From Hymenobacter guriensis (GTDB lineage Bacteria; Bacteroidota; Bacteroidia; Cytophagales; Hymenobacteraceae): a stretch of DNA of 64,000 nucleotides. Each line of letters opens with the position of its first letter. Position 1 is the stretch's first letter. Below, in pieces: positions 1 to 8,419 of the stretch. A program made the translations under genes and the position numbers. The stretch covers positions 434,001-498,000 of the forward strand of contig NZ_JADWYK010000002.1 in NCBI RefSeq assembly GCF_015773195.1, written 5' to 3'. The notes under the pieces were generated by a model, which was not told the DNA's origin, made no database searches, and saw nothing but the letters and a program-made list of their open reading frames with translations.

Positions 1-2819
1 CCGCGCAGCTCACGAGCGTACGTATCCTTCAGCTCTTCTACTTCCTTCTTCGACTTGGCCCGGAGGTTTTTGTCTTTTTTCGGACGCGAGAATAGCTTGG
101 TCCCGATAACCACCCCGTTCAGGGACGGTGGCGCCTTAAGGGAGGCATCCTTCACGTCGCCGGCTTTGTCGCCGAAGATGGCACGCAGCAGCTTCTCTTC
201 CGGGGTCGGGTCGGTTTCGCCCTTGGGCGTAATCTTACCGATGAGGATGTCGCCTTCGCGAACCTCCGCCCCCAGACGGATGATGCCGTTGTCGTCGAGG
301 TTGCGCACGGCTTCTTCGCTCACGTTCGGAATTTCCGAGGTCAGCTCTTCTTCGCCGCGCTTGGTCTCGCGCACTTCCAGCTCAAACTCCTCAATGTGAA
401 TCGAGGTGAAAATGTCGTCGCGCACTACTTTCTCCGAAATGACAATGGCATCCTCGAAGTTGTAGCCCTGCCACGGCATGAACGCCACCTGCATGTTCCG
501 GCCCAGGGCCAGCTCACCTTTGTTGGTGCCGTAGCCTTCGCACAGTACTTGGCCCTTGCTTACCCGCTCACCCTTCTTCACGAGGGGCGTCAGGTTGATG
601 CAGGTGTCCTGGTTGGTGCGGCGGAACTTGATCAGGTCGTACGAAATCTTCTCAGCGTCGAAGCTTACGAGGATGTCGTCTTCCGTCAGGTCGTACTTCA
701 CTACGATGCGGTTTGCATCTACGTAGTCGATTACGCCGTCGCCTTCGGCTACTACCAGCGTACGGGAGTCGGTAGCCACGCGGCCTTCCAGCCCGGTGCC
801 TACGATGGGAGCTTCGGCTTTCAACAGCGGTACGGCCTGACGTTGCATGTTCGAGCCCATCAGGGCACGGTTAGCATCGTCGTGCTCCAGGAACGGAATC
901 AGCGAAGCAGCCACCGACACAATCTGGTTCGGGGCCACGTCCATGTAGCTGTATTCGCCGGGGCCTACTACCGGGAAGTCACCTTCGAAACGGCCTTTTA
1001 CCAGTTCGTTGATGAAGTTGCCCTGCTCATCGATGCGGGCGTTAGCCTGTGCAATGTGGTGGGTGTCTTCTTCCTCGGCCGTCAGGTACTTCACGTTCTC
1101 CGTGGTGTCTACCTTGCCGTTTTCCACGGTGCGGTAGGGAGTTTCGATGAAGCCCATCGAGTTCACGCGGGCATGCACGCAAAGCGACGAAATCAGACCG
1201 ATGTTCGGGCCTTCCGGCGTTTCGATGGTGCAGAGGCGGCCGTAGTGCGTGTAGTGTACGTCACGTACTTCGAAACCAGCCCGCTCGCGGGACAGACCTC
1301 CTGGCCCCAGTGCCGATACACGACGCTTGTGCGTCACCTCGGCCAGCGGGTTGGTTTGGTCCATGAACTGCGACAACTGGTTGGTGCCGAAGAACGAGTT
1401 GATAACCGACGACAGCGTGCGGGCGTTGATCAGGTCAACGGGCTTGAAGTCCTCGTTGTCACGCACGTTCATGCGCTCCTTGATGGTACGCGCCATCCGG
1501 GCAAGACCCACGCCGAACTGGGCGTAGAGCTGCTCCCCTACCGTGCGCACGCGGCGGTTGCTCAAGTGGTCAATGTCATCGACAATGGCCTTAGAGTTGA
1601 TCAGACCGATCAGGTATTTCACGATGAGAACAATGTCCTCATTCGTTAGTACGCGGGCATCCCAGCCGGTGTCGATACCCAGCTTTTTGTTGATGCGGTA
1701 ACGGCCTACGTCGCCGAGGTCGTAGCGCTTGTCCGAGAAAAACAGCTTCTGGATGATGTCACGGGCAGTTTCTTCGTCGGGCGCTTCGGTATTCCGCAGC
1801 TGACGGTAGATCTGCTCCACAGCTTCCTTCTCCGAGTTGGAGTTGTCTTTCTGCAGCGTGTTGTAGATGATGGCGAAGTCGGCGATGTTGACATTCTCGC
1901 GGTGCAGGATAACCGATTTGGCTCCGGCATTTAGGATGGTGTCAATATCTTCTTCCTCGATGGTCGAGTCGCGCTCCAAAAGCACTTCGTTCCGGTCGAT
2001 GGAAACTACCTCGCCGGTGTCCTCATCCACGAAGTCTTCCGTCCAGGTGCGCAACACCCGCGCAGCCAGCTTGCGGCCTACGGCTTTCTTCAGGATTTTC
2101 TTGTCGGCTTTCACCTCTTCCGACAGCCCGAACAGGTCGAGAATGTCTTTGTCGGTGCCGTAGCCGATGGCGCGTAGCAGCGTGGTAACCGGGAATTTCT
2201 TCTTCCGGTCGATATACGCGTACATCACGTTGTTCACGTCCGTGGCAAACTCAATCCACGAGCCTTTGAACGGAATGATACGCGCCGAATACAGCTTGGT
2301 GCCATTGGTGTGCTTGCTCTGGGCAAAAAACACGCCCGGCGAGCGGTGCAGCTGCGACACAATAACCCGCTCTGCTCCGTTGATAACGAACGAGCCTTTT
2401 TCGGTCATGTAGGGAATATTTCCCAGGAAAACCTCTTGCTCAATCGTCTCGAAGTCCTCGTTGTCCGTATCATTGCAGACCAGACGCAGCTTGGCTTTCA
2501 GCGGCACCGAGTACGTCAGGCCCCGGTCGATGCACTCGTCAACTGAGTACTTGGGCGGGTCGACGTGGTAATCGATAAAGGTCAGCACGAAGTTTTCGCG
2601 GGAGTCCGAAATCGGAAAGTTCTCCGCGAATACTTTGAACAGCCCCTCATCGGTCCGGTTCTCGGCAGCCGTCTCCAACTGGAAGAAATCCATGAACGAG
2701 CGAACCTGCACGTCTAGGAAATCCGGATACTCAATAACCTTTTTAATCTTGGCGAAGTTGATCCGCTCGTCAGCGGCCTGCAGTTTTTGCAGTCCTGTCT
2801 GTGCTTTCGGTGTAGCCAA
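1..2819 (-). CDS. rpoB: RNA polymerase beta subunit (3' end outside window)
   Basis: Beta subunit of DNA-dependent RNA polymerase, part of the catalytic core that binds DNA and nascent RNA. The minus-strand frame stays open from 2819 to the window edge and carries recognisable RpoB sequence: an N-terminal stretch with [17 protein letters not shown], then [19 protein letters not shown], and the fork-loop/rifampicin-region residues further in. About 940 residues are present; the C-terminal part lies beyond position 1. I chose a TTG start at 2817-2819 (M-A-T-P-K-A), because no ATG occurs in frame at a sensible place and the homologous N terminus begins here. It follows rplL after a 300-base structured spacer, the classical L7/L12-to-beta arrangement. 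Identity is seen directly; the TTG start is inferred. Confidence 0.97.
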   Translation of the reverse strand, partial: MATPKAQTGLQKLQAADERINFAKIKKVIEYPDFLDVQVRSFMDFFQLETAAENRTDEGLFKVFAENFPISDSRENFVLTFIDYHVDPPKYSVDECIDRGLTYSVPLKAKLRLVCNDTDNEDFETIEQEVFLGNIPYMTEKGSFVINGAERVIVSQLHRSPGVFFAQSKHTNGTKLYSARIIPFKGSWIEFATDVNNVMYAYIDRKKKFPVTTLLRAIGYGTDKDILDLFGLSEEVKADKKILKKAVGRKLAARVLRTWTEDFVDEDTGEVVSIDRNEVLLERDSTIEEEDIDTILNAGAKSVILHRENVNIADFAIIYNTLQKDNSNSEKEAVEQIYRQLRNTEAPDEETARDIIQKLFFSDKRYDLGDVGRYRINKKLGIDTGWDARVLTNEDIVLIVKYLIGLINSKAIVDDIDHLSNRRVRTVGEQLYAQFGVGLARMARTIKERMNVRDNEDFKPVDLINARTLSSVINSFFGTNQLSQFMDQTNPLAEVTHKRRVSALGPGGLSRERAGFEVRDVHYTHYGRLCTIETPEGPNIGLISSLCVHARVNSMGFIETPYRTVENGKVDTTENVKYLTAEEEDTHHIAQANARIDEQGNFINELVKGRFEGDFPVVGPGEYSYMDVAPNQIVSVAASLIPFLEHDDANRALMGSNMQRQAVPLLKAEAPIVGTGLEGRVATDSRTLVVAEGDGVIDYVDANRIVVKYDLTEDDILVSFDAEKISYDLIKFRRTNQDTCINLTPLVKKGERVSKGQVLCEGYGTNKGELALGRNMQVAFMPWQGYNFEDAIVISEKVVRDDIFTSIHIEEFELEVRETKRGEEELTSEIPNVSEEAVRNLDDNGIIRLGAEVREGDILIGKITPKGETDPTPEEKLLRAIFGDKAGDVKDASLKAPPSLNGVVIGTKLFSRPKKDKNLRAKSKKEVEELKDTYARELR

Positions 2820-3119
2820 TGTATGTGGGGTTAGGAAATGGACACTGAGAGAATCCAGCCCAGCGTAACGGCAAAACCGCTACCTTGGGAATCAGCCGAA
2901 AGCCCGTTGCAGTCCCCTCAGATATTTTCTGACCGGGTAGCCTAATGGTCGCACGAAAGCGCAAGGCAGAACCTTGCGCCGTACTCACCGTAGGCACGAA
3001 AAGCCGCAAAGCGGCGTGCAAACGAACTTCCGTTCTAGTTGTTGTCTACAAACAGGAAAAGACCTGGCTTAGTTGCCAGGCCTCTCCCTATTTGCTGGTG
3101 TTAGAGCAGGCAGCAGAAA
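2820..3119 (-). promoter_or_regulatory. rplL-rpoB spacer with three successive terminator-like hairpins
   Basis: No gene in this 300-base spacer. In transcript direction it holds three hairpins, each followed by a short U-rich run: 8 bp with loop AACTAA at 3082-3061 then TTTTCC; 5 bp plus an outer GCAC/GTGC helix at 3019-2994, with TTTTC after the inner stem; and 8 bp at 2979-2959 followed by TTTC. A partial terminator between rplL and rpoB is known in other bacteria and sets the ribosomal protein to polymerase ratio. That this spacer does the same is inference. Confidence 0.55.
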
Positions 3120-3497
3120 TTACTTAACTTCTACTTCAGCGCCGGCTTCTTCCAGTTGCTTCTTCAGGCCTTCAGCCTCGTCCTTGGTTACGCCTTCTTT
3201 CAGGGGCTTGGGAGCACCGTCAACCAGTTCTTTGGCTTCTTTCAGGCCCAGACCGGTCAGGTCTTTCACCAGTTTCACCACAGCCAGTTTGGCAGCGCCA
3301 GCCGACTTCAGGATCACGTCGAACGAGGTCTTCTCCTCGGGAGCTTCAGCAGCAGCGCCACCGCCACCAGCTACCATTACGGGAGCAGCAGCAGCAGGCT
3401 CGATGCCATACTCGTCTTTCAGGATACCAGCCAGTTCGTTTACTTCTTTTACCGTCAGGCTAACGAGCTGCTCGGCGAATGCTTTCAAATCTGCCAT
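3120..3497 (-). CDS. rplL: 50S ribosomal protein L7/L12
   Basis: Stalk protein of the large ribosomal subunit that recruits translation GTPases. 125 residues, normal length. The N-terminal dimerisation helix ([19 protein letters not shown]), a flexible Ala/Gly-rich hinge around residues 35-50 ([17 protein letters not shown]) and the conserved C-terminal domain ([32 protein letters not shown]) are all visible. It lies 64 bases downstream of rplJ, the usual order, and is followed by a hairpin-rich spacer before rpoB. Confidence 0.98.
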   Translation of the reverse strand: MADLKAFAEQLVSLTVKEVNELAGILKDEYGIEPAAAAPVMVAGGGGAAAEAPEEKTSFDVILKSAGAAKLAVVKLVKDLTGLGLKEAKELVDGAPKPLKEGVTKDEAEGLKKQLEEAGAEVEVK

Positions 3498-3561
3498 TTC
3501 TGTAGATTGTTAAAAAGGGGGGTTGTTGAAGGAAATTGAAAGGGAAAAAGATGAGCAGCGG

Positions 3562-4116
3562 TTAGCCTGCAACCTCTTCTTTTTCGGAAAGTGTTTTGAG
3601 GATACCAGCCAGTTTGTTGCCACCGCTCGACAGAGCAGAAATAACATTCTTGGCAGGCGACTGAAGCAGACCGATAACATCACCGATAAGCTCGTTTTTG
3701 CCTTTCAGCGTGCTCAGCGTTTCGAGCTGGGTTGCGCCCAGATAGATGCTGGCATCGATGTAAGCGCCTTTCAGAACGGGCTTAGGCTCAACGCCGCGGC
3801 CGTAGTTCTGCGACTTGTAGAAGTCTTTCAGCAGCTTGGCAGGAGCATTGCCCGACTCTTTCGAGAACAGCACGCCCGACTGGCCTTTCAGCGCCTCGTC
3901 CATCTCTGCAGTATTGCCATCGAGGGTGTCGAGGGCTTTGCGGATGAACGTGTTTTTGTAGACTTTGAACTCCAGGCCGCGGTTAAAGCACAGGCGACGG
4001 AATTCGTTGATTTTCGCCACTGACATCCCCGAAGCATCGGTGATGTAGAACGCGTTGTGCGATTGAAACTTCTCGCTCAACTCGTCGACGAGGGCTTGTT
4101 TTTCTTCCCGGATCAT
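3562..4116 (-). CDS. rplJ: 50S ribosomal protein L10
   Basis: Base of the ribosomal stalk; anchors L7/L12 dimers to 23S rRNA. 184 residues. The N-terminal MIREEKQALVDELSEKF and the motif EFRRLCFNRGLEFKVYKNTF are typical of L10, and the C-terminal helix that binds L7/L12 is present. Located 19 bases after rplA and 64 bases before rplL in one transcript. In many bacteria L10-L7/L12 represses its own mRNA leader; I see no distinct leader here because the gap to rplA is so short. Confidence 0.98.
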   Translation of the reverse strand: MIREEKQALVDELSEKFQSHNAFYITDASGMSVAKINEFRRLCFNRGLEFKVYKNTFIRKALDTLDGNTAEMDEALKGQSGVLFSKESGNAPAKLLKDFYKSQNYGRGVEPKPVLKGAYIDASIYLGATQLETLSTLKGKNELIGDVIGLLQSPAKNVISALSSGGNKLAGILKTLSEKEEVAG

Positions 4117-4135
4117 ATCGTCGTGTTGATTTAAA

Positions 4136-4831
4136 TTATGCGGAAGTTACCGAGGTGTCAACCGGAACGGCGGGCGACATCGTGCTCGAAAGCGTGATGC
4201 TGCGGATGTACGTTCCTTTAGCCGACGAAGGCTTCAGACGGTTCAGGGTCTGAATTACTTCGATGGCGTTTTCGGCCAGCTTTTGTGGGTCGAACGACAC
4301 TTTGCCTACCGAGCAGTGAATGATGCCGGTTTTGTCGACTTTGAAGTCGATTTTACCTGCTTTCACTTCCTGCACAGCCTTGGCTACGTCTGTGGTTACG
4401 GTGCCCGACTTAGGGTTCGGCATCAGGCCACGGGGCCCCAGTACGCGACCCAGACGGCCAACCTTAGCCATTACAGCCGGCATCGTGATGATTACGTCGA
4501 TATCCGTCCAGCCTTTCTCGATTTTCGAGATGTAGTCGTCCAGACCAACGAAGTCAGCACCAGCAGCGGTAGCTTCAGCTTCTTTGTCGGGCGTAACGAG
4601 GGCCAGAACGCGGACCGTTTTACCGGTACCGTGGGGCAGCGTAGCTACGCCACGCACCATCTGGTCGGCTTTGCGGGGGTCTACACCCAGACGAACGTCG
4701 ATATCAACCGAGGCGTCGAACTTGGTATAGGTGATATCCTTTACCACAGTGGCAGCCTCAACGAGGTTACGCACCTGGGTCAGGTCGTGCTTGGCAAGGG
4801 CTTCCTTGCGCTTTTTGCTTACTTGTGCCAT
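4136..4831 (-). CDS. rplA: 50S ribosomal protein L1
   Basis: Large-subunit protein at the L1 stalk, involved in moving deacylated tRNA out of the E site; often a translational repressor of its own operon. 231 residues. Diagnostic stretches include [18 protein letters not shown], the [20 protein letters not shown] loop and the C-terminal [17 protein letters not shown]. It lies 20 bases downstream of rplK. Nothing unusual. Confidence 0.98.
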   Translation of the reverse strand: MAQVSKKRKEALAKHDLTQVRNLVEAATVVKDITYTKFDASVDIDVRLGVDPRKADQMVRGVATLPHGTGKTVRVLALVTPDKEAEATAAGADFVGLDDYISKIEKGWTDIDVIITMPAVMAKVGRLGRVLGPRGLMPNPKSGTVTTDVAKAVQEVKAGKIDFKVDKTGIIHCSVGKVSFDPQKLAENAIEVIQTLNRLKPSSAKGTYIRSITLSSTMSPAVPVDTSVTSA

Positions 4832-4851
4832 CTGATTCTTCTCCGTTAAGA

Positions 4852-5295
4852 TTATTCAGCGAAAGGAGAATCTCCCTTGATGGTGATACCCATGCTACGG
4901 GCCGTACCAGCTACCAGCTTCATGGCCGATTCGATTTTGAACGCGTTCAAATCGGGCATTTTCACTTCGGCAATAGTGCGGATCTGGTCCCACGTTACCG
5001 ACCCTACCTTGTTCCGGTTAGGCTCTTTGGAACCGCTCTGAATTTTAGCGGCTTCCTTCAGCATTACCGGGGCTGGCGGAGTCTTCACCACGAAGTCAAA
5101 TGACTTGTCGGTGTACATGGTGATGAGAACAGGACAAACTTGGCCGGCCTTATCTTGGGTGCGCGCATTGAACTGCTTGCAGAACTCCATGATGTTAAGG
5201 CCTTTGCTACCAAGTGCAGGTCCAACCGGCGGCGCGGGGTTCGCGGCGCCTCCCTTTATCTGAAGCTTCAGATAACCTCTAATTTCCTTGGCCAT
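4852..5295 (-). CDS. rplK: 50S ribosomal protein L11
   Basis: Ribosomal protein of the GTPase-associated centre. 147 residues, with N-terminal [20 protein letters not shown], the proline-rich [20 protein letters not shown], and the C-terminal RNA-binding domain ending in ARSMGITI. First gene of the L11-L1-L10-L7/L12 run; separated from nusG by 191 bases that contain a perfect 16-bp inverted repeat. The promoter upstream of tRNA-Trp probably drives it, unless a promoter lies in that gap; I see no clear TTG/TAnnTTTG pair there. Confidence 0.98.
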   Translation of the reverse strand: MAKEIRGYLKLQIKGGAANPAPPVGPALGSKGLNIMEFCKQFNARTQDKAGQVCPVLITMYTDKSFDFVVKTPPAPVMLKEAAKIQSGSKEPNRNKVGSVTWDQIRTIAEVKMPDLNAFKIESAMKLVAGTARSMGITIKGDSPFAE

Positions 5296-5425
5296 TTGGA
5301 TTGAAAGGCTGCGGACGACACGACGTAACTCGTATCTTCCTCAGATGAATGTATTTGCTCCTAGTGGAAGCACCGCCGGCCCGGAGCGAATGGCCTGCGA
5401 CGATATTGAAAGAGAACTTAGAAAT

Positions 5426-5486
5426 CAGAGCTTAGAACTTAGATGCGTTGGCAGCTAAGTTCTAAGCTCTCCTAATCTAAGCTCTG
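5426..5486. repeat. Word-like inverted repeat with a competing third arm, nusG-rplK gap
   Basis: Two 16-base arms, 5427-5442 (AGAGCTTAGAACTTAG) and 5455-5470, form a perfect inverted repeat with a 12-base loop. A third copy of the outer part at 5476-5486 can pair with 5426-5436 instead, so two mutually exclusive hairpins are possible. It begins right after the nusG stop on the transcript. It has no long U run, so it is not a standard terminator. Confidence 0.6.
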
Positions 5487-6053
5487 TTATGACTCTTTCT
5501 CGACCTGGGTGTAGCTGAGTTCCATGGGAGTGCTACGCCCAAAAATCTTGACAATGACGTTTAGCTTCTTGCGTTCTTCGAAAACCTCCGAAACAGTGCC
5601 CGACATACCGGCGAAACCTCCATCTACAATCTTCACCAACTCACCAGCAACGAAAGGCGTCTCCAACGTGGCCGTCTGCTCTTCGGCTTCGTCCACAATC
5701 CCGAGAATGCGGTTTACTTCCGAAATGTGCAGTGGAACCGGCTTGGTATTCTGGTTGGCCGCTTTGCCCTCTTTATCACTCAGAAATCCGATAACGCCCG
5801 GAGTGCTGGTGATGATGTGGTCAACTTCGCCGTGGGTCAGGTCGGCGTGGATGATGATGTAGCCGGGATACAGGTTCCGCTCACGCACGCGCTTCTTGCC
5901 GTTACGCATCTCGAATACCTTCTCTACCGGAATCAGCACCTGCGGCACCAAGTCAGAAAGGCCGTGGCGCCCTATCTCGGTTTCGAGGTAGGTCTTAGCC
6001 TTTTTCTCCTGCCCGCTGACCGAACGGACAACGTACCATTTCAACTCTCCCAT
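5487..6053 (-). CDS. nusG: Transcription termination/antitermination factor NusG
   Basis: Binds the clamp of RNA polymerase, suppresses pausing and links to Rho or to the ribosome. 188 residues, the usual length. The N-terminal NGN domain starts KWYVVRSVSGQEKKAKTYLE and includes RNLYPGYIIIHADL and STPGVIGFL; the C-terminal KOW domain is visible as GELVKIVDGGFAGMSGTVSEV. Lies 13 bases downstream of secE, the standard pairing. Confidence 0.98.
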   Translation of the reverse strand: MGELKWYVVRSVSGQEKKAKTYLETEIGRHGLSDLVPQVLIPVEKVFEMRNGKKRVRERNLYPGYIIIHADLTHGEVDHIITSTPGVIGFLSDKEGKAANQNTKPVPLHISEVNRILGIVDEAEEQTATLETPFVAGELVKIVDGGFAGMSGTVSEVFEERKKLNVIVKIFGRSTPMELSYTQVEKES

Positions 6054-6066
6054 TAGTCAGTAACGC

Positions 6067-6261
6067 TTAGCGGAAGGAGTTGTAGAACGCTTCCAGCCCC
6101 GTTTTGAAAACCAAGTCCATCACGCCAACGATAATCGCAAACACGAGCGAGCCAATGAGCACCAAGCCAGCGCTCTTCTGTAGCTCTTCAAAGGATGGCC
6201 ACGTTACTTTGTAGCGCATCTCCTCGGTCGTTTCGCGGAAATAGTTGGTCAGCTTGCTCAT
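6067..6261 (-). CDS. secE: Preprotein translocase subunit SecE
   Basis: Small essential subunit that clamps SecY in the Sec translocon. 64 residues, the short single-span form. The cytoplasmic amphipathic helix contains RETTEEMRYKVTWPSFEEL, the conserved SecE signature, followed by one membrane segment (about residues 30-52, SAGLVLIGSLVFAIIVGVMD). Directly downstream of tRNA-Trp and upstream of nusG. Confidence 0.97.
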   Translation of the reverse strand: MSKLTNYFRETTEEMRYKVTWPSFEELQKSAGLVLIGSLVFAIIVGVMDLVFKTGLEAFYNSFR

Positions 6262-6308
6262 GGTGTCGCCGATTTGGCTGGTGGTACCTGCTGCCGGAGC
6301 AGCTGTAA

Positions 6309-6382
6309 TGGCACGGGCGGAGAGATTCGAACTCCCATCAAAGGTTTTGGAGACCTCTATTCTACCCTTGAACTACGCCCGT
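6309..6382 (-). tRNA. trnW: tRNA-Trp (CCA anticodon)
   Basis: Folds as a full cloverleaf: acceptor stem ACGGGCG/CGCCCGT, anticodon loop CTCCAAA giving anticodon CCA, and a GTTCGAATC T-loop. The terminal CCA is encoded (6311-6309), unlike the other tRNAs of this window. Located between tuf and secE, a common placement in Bacteroidota. Confidence 0.96.
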
Positions 6383-6421
6383 GGATGCGTCTCAAAACAG
6401 CCTGGGGCCGGATTGGGACTG

Positions 6422-6451
6422 CAAATGTACTGAACTGCTTGGACAAAACAA
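6422..6451 (-). promoter_or_regulatory. Promoter for tRNA-Trp-secE-nusG-rpl-rpoB
   Basis: Minus-strand TTG at 6451-6449, 19 bases, then TACATTTG at 6429-6422, matching the Bacteroidota -33/-7 pattern (TTG and TAnnTTTG). It lies just after the tuf terminator and about 40 bases before tRNA-Trp. Confidence 0.6.
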
Positions 6452-6481
6452 ATCCGCCCCCGAAAAAATCGAGGGCGGATT
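6451..6481 (-). terminator. Terminator of tuf
   Basis: A 13-bp stem (one G-T wobble) with a short T-rich loop, starting 19 bases after the tuf stop and followed on the transcript by TTGTTTTG. Separates tuf from the tRNA-Trp promoter. Confidence 0.75.
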
Positions 6482-6499
6482 GCATTGATCTAGTGGAAA

Positions 6500-7687
6500 C
6501 TAGTCGAGGATTTCGGTAACCTGACCAGCACCTACGGTGCGACCACCTTCGCGGATAGCGAAACGCAGGCCTTTTTCCATAGCTACTTTGTTGATCAGCT
6601 CCACCGTGATGGTGATGTTGTCGCCAGGCATTACCATTTCAACACCTTCGGGCAGGGTGATGATACCCGTTACGTCGGTGGTGCGCAGGTAGAACTGCGG
6701 ACGGTAGTTGTTGAAGAACGGCGTGTGACGGCCACCTTCTTCTTTCGACAGTACGTACACCTCAGCCTTGAACTTTTTGTGAGGCGTTACCGAGCCGGGC
6801 TTGCAGATAACCATACCACGACGGATGGCTTCTTTTTCAATACCACGGAGCAGCAGACCTACGTTGTCGCCAGCTTCGCCACGGTCGAGGATCTTGCGGA
6901 ACATCTCAACACCGGTTACGGTCGACTTCAGACCTTCGGCACCCATGCCGAGGATGTCAACCTGCTCACCCGAGTTGATGATACCACGCTCGATACGGCC
7001 AGTAGCAACCGTACCTCGACCCGTGATAGAGAATACGTCCTCTACGGGCATCAGGAAGGGCAGGTCGGTCAGACGGGCAGGAATCGGAATGTAGCTGTCA
7101 ACAGCAGCCATCAGTTCCTCGATCTTGGGAACCCAGTTGGCGTCGCCGTTCAGGCCACCCAGAGCCGAGCCTTGGATTACGGGAATGTTGTCACCGTCGA
7201 AGTCGTAGAACGACAGCAGCTCACGGATTTCCATTTCCACCAGCTCGAGGAGCTCGGGGTCATCTACCATGTCTACTTTGTTCATGAACACCACCAGCTG
7301 AGGAACACCTACCTGGCGAGCGAGCAGGATGTGCTCACGCGTCTGGGGCATCGGGCCGTCGGTGGCAGCTACCACGAGGATAGCACCGTCCATTTGAGCA
7401 GCACCCGTTACCATGTTCTTCACATAGTCAGCGTGACCAGGGCAGTCAACGTGAGCGTAGTGACGGTTTTCGGTCGAGTACTCTACGTGCGCGGTGTTGA
7501 TGGTAATACCACGCTCTTTTTCTTCCGGAGCGTTGTCGATAGACGAGAAGTCACGCTTCGCGGCCAAACCTTTGTTCGCCAGTACCGTGGTGATAGCAGC
7601 AGTCAGGGTGGTTTTGCCGTGGTCGACGTGCCCGATCGTACCGATGTTCACGTGCGGCTTGGAACGATCAAAATTTTCTTTGGCCAT
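6500..7687 (-). CDS. tuf: Elongation factor Tu
   Basis: GTPase that delivers aminoacyl-tRNA to the ribosome. 395 residues from the ATG at 7687 ([20 protein letters not shown]), the usual length. G1 GHVDHGKT, the switch region with [13 protein letters not shown]3 DCPGHADY and G4 NKVD are present, and the C terminus reads [10 protein letters not shown]. The frame is open further upstream, but those extra codons lie in the tRNA-Thr spacer and do not match EF-Tu. It follows the Tyr-Gly-Thr tRNA genes and is likely co-transcribed with them. Confidence 0.99.
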   Translation of the reverse strand: MAKENFDRSKPHVNIGTIGHVDHGKTTLTAAITTVLANKGLAAKRDFSSIDNAPEEKERGITINTAHVEYSTENRHYAHVDCPGHADYVKNMVTGAAQMDGAILVVAATDGPMPQTREHILLARQVGVPQLVVFMNKVDMVDDPELLELVEMEIRELLSFYDFDGDNIPVIQGSALGGLNGDANWVPKIEELMAAVDSYIPIPARLTDLPFLMPVEDVFSITGRGTVATGRIERGIINSGEQVDILGMGAEGLKSTVTGVEMFRKILDRGEAGDNVGLLLRGIEKEAIRRGMVICKPGSVTPHKKFKAEVYVLSKEEGGRHTPFFNNYRPQFYLRTTDVTGIITLPEGVEMVMPGDNITITVELINKVAMEKGLRFAIREGGRTVGAGQVTEILD

Positions 7688-7854
7688 TGTAAAGAGATTA
7701 AGAGGAATTTTAGAAAGAAGAGAAAACGCGACTTGACTATACCGCAAGAAAGCGAAACGCAGCTCCACTGAGTGGCAACAACTGCACGTCGCTTTACTTA
7801 GCTGACAGCTCCGAACGGGGCAGTCGCGCTGCTCCGTTGACAACCGTAATTGTG

Positions 7855-7926
<72 letters not shown>

Positions 7927-7976
7927 TTATTCTTTTTTGAGCTAATAGCTAGCTAATGACTGCTGACTATTAAGAG

Positions 7977-8049
7977 AGCGGGAGACGAGGTTCGAACCCG
8001 CGACCTGCAGCTTGGAAGGCTGCCGCTCTACCAACTGAGCTACTCCCGC
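7977..8049 (-). tRNA. trnG: tRNA-Gly (TCC anticodon)
   Basis: Acceptor stem GCGGGAG/CTCCCGC, D arm TAGCTCAGTTGGTAGAGC, anticodon loop CTTCCAA (anticodon TCC), T-loop GGTTCGAACC. CCA not encoded. Between tRNA-Tyr and tRNA-Thr. Confidence 0.96.
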
Positions 8050-8054
8050 GAATG

Positions 8055-8093
8055 GTGAAATAATGAGCTTAACCCAACAACTCACTATTTCAC
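8055..8093. repeat. Inverted repeat between tRNA-Tyr and tRNA-Gly
   Basis: GTGAAATA at 8055-8062 pairs with TATTTCAC at 8086-8093, with further pairing inside (ATGAG against CTCAC, one mismatch). No U run follows, so it looks like a processing or spacer hairpin rather than a terminator. Confidence 0.45.
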
Positions 8094-8106
8094 TGCTTAC
8101 TGACTG

Positions 8107-8186
8107 TGGGGGTAACAGGACTCGAACCTATGAACCCGAAGGAGGTGAGTTACAGTCACCCGCAATTGCCGCTATGCGATACCCCC
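8107..8186 (-). tRNA. trnY: tRNA-Tyr (GTA anticodon)
   Basis: Type II tRNA with a long variable arm (stem-loop around CTCCTTCGGG), acceptor stem GGGGGTA/TACCCCC, anticodon loop CTGTAAC giving GTA, and T-loop GGTTCGAGTCC. CCA not encoded. First gene of the tRNA-tuf transcript. Confidence 0.95.
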
Positions 8187-8268
8187 AGTTAGTTTTATCA
8201 GCACCGTTTGCGCTGACATTGACCCTCTTAAATCAGCCCTAGTTGAAGGCCGATTGCTAAAGGAGTTG

Positions 8269-8298
8269 CAAAATTAGCCGCTTTCAGATGCAAGTCAA
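8269..8298 (-). promoter_or_regulatory. Promoter for tRNA-Tyr/Gly/Thr-tuf
   Basis: Minus-strand TTG at 8298-8296, 19 bases, then TAATTTTG at 8276-8269: a close match to the Bacteroidota -33/-7 consensus, about 80 bases upstream of tRNA-Tyr. Confidence 0.65.
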
Positions 8299-8419
8299 GC
8301 TATTGAGCTTAATTACTGCAATATTTTTTCACCGGTTTGACCTCAGGCCTAGGTATACGATTCTACTTCAGCGGCTTACTGAACCCGGTTTTCAGACAGA
8401 ATTATTCTCCGCTAACCAG

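Noticed and set aside
396..1649. Long plus-strand open frame (417 codons) opposite rpoB
   Set aside because: Antisense shadow of a GC-rich conserved gene; no family resemblance, and rpoB on the other strand explains the region fully.
6725..7771. 348-codon plus-strand frame opposite tuf
   Set aside because: Shadow of the strongly biased tuf codons; its His/Val/Gln-rich composition is typical of reverse-complement frames.
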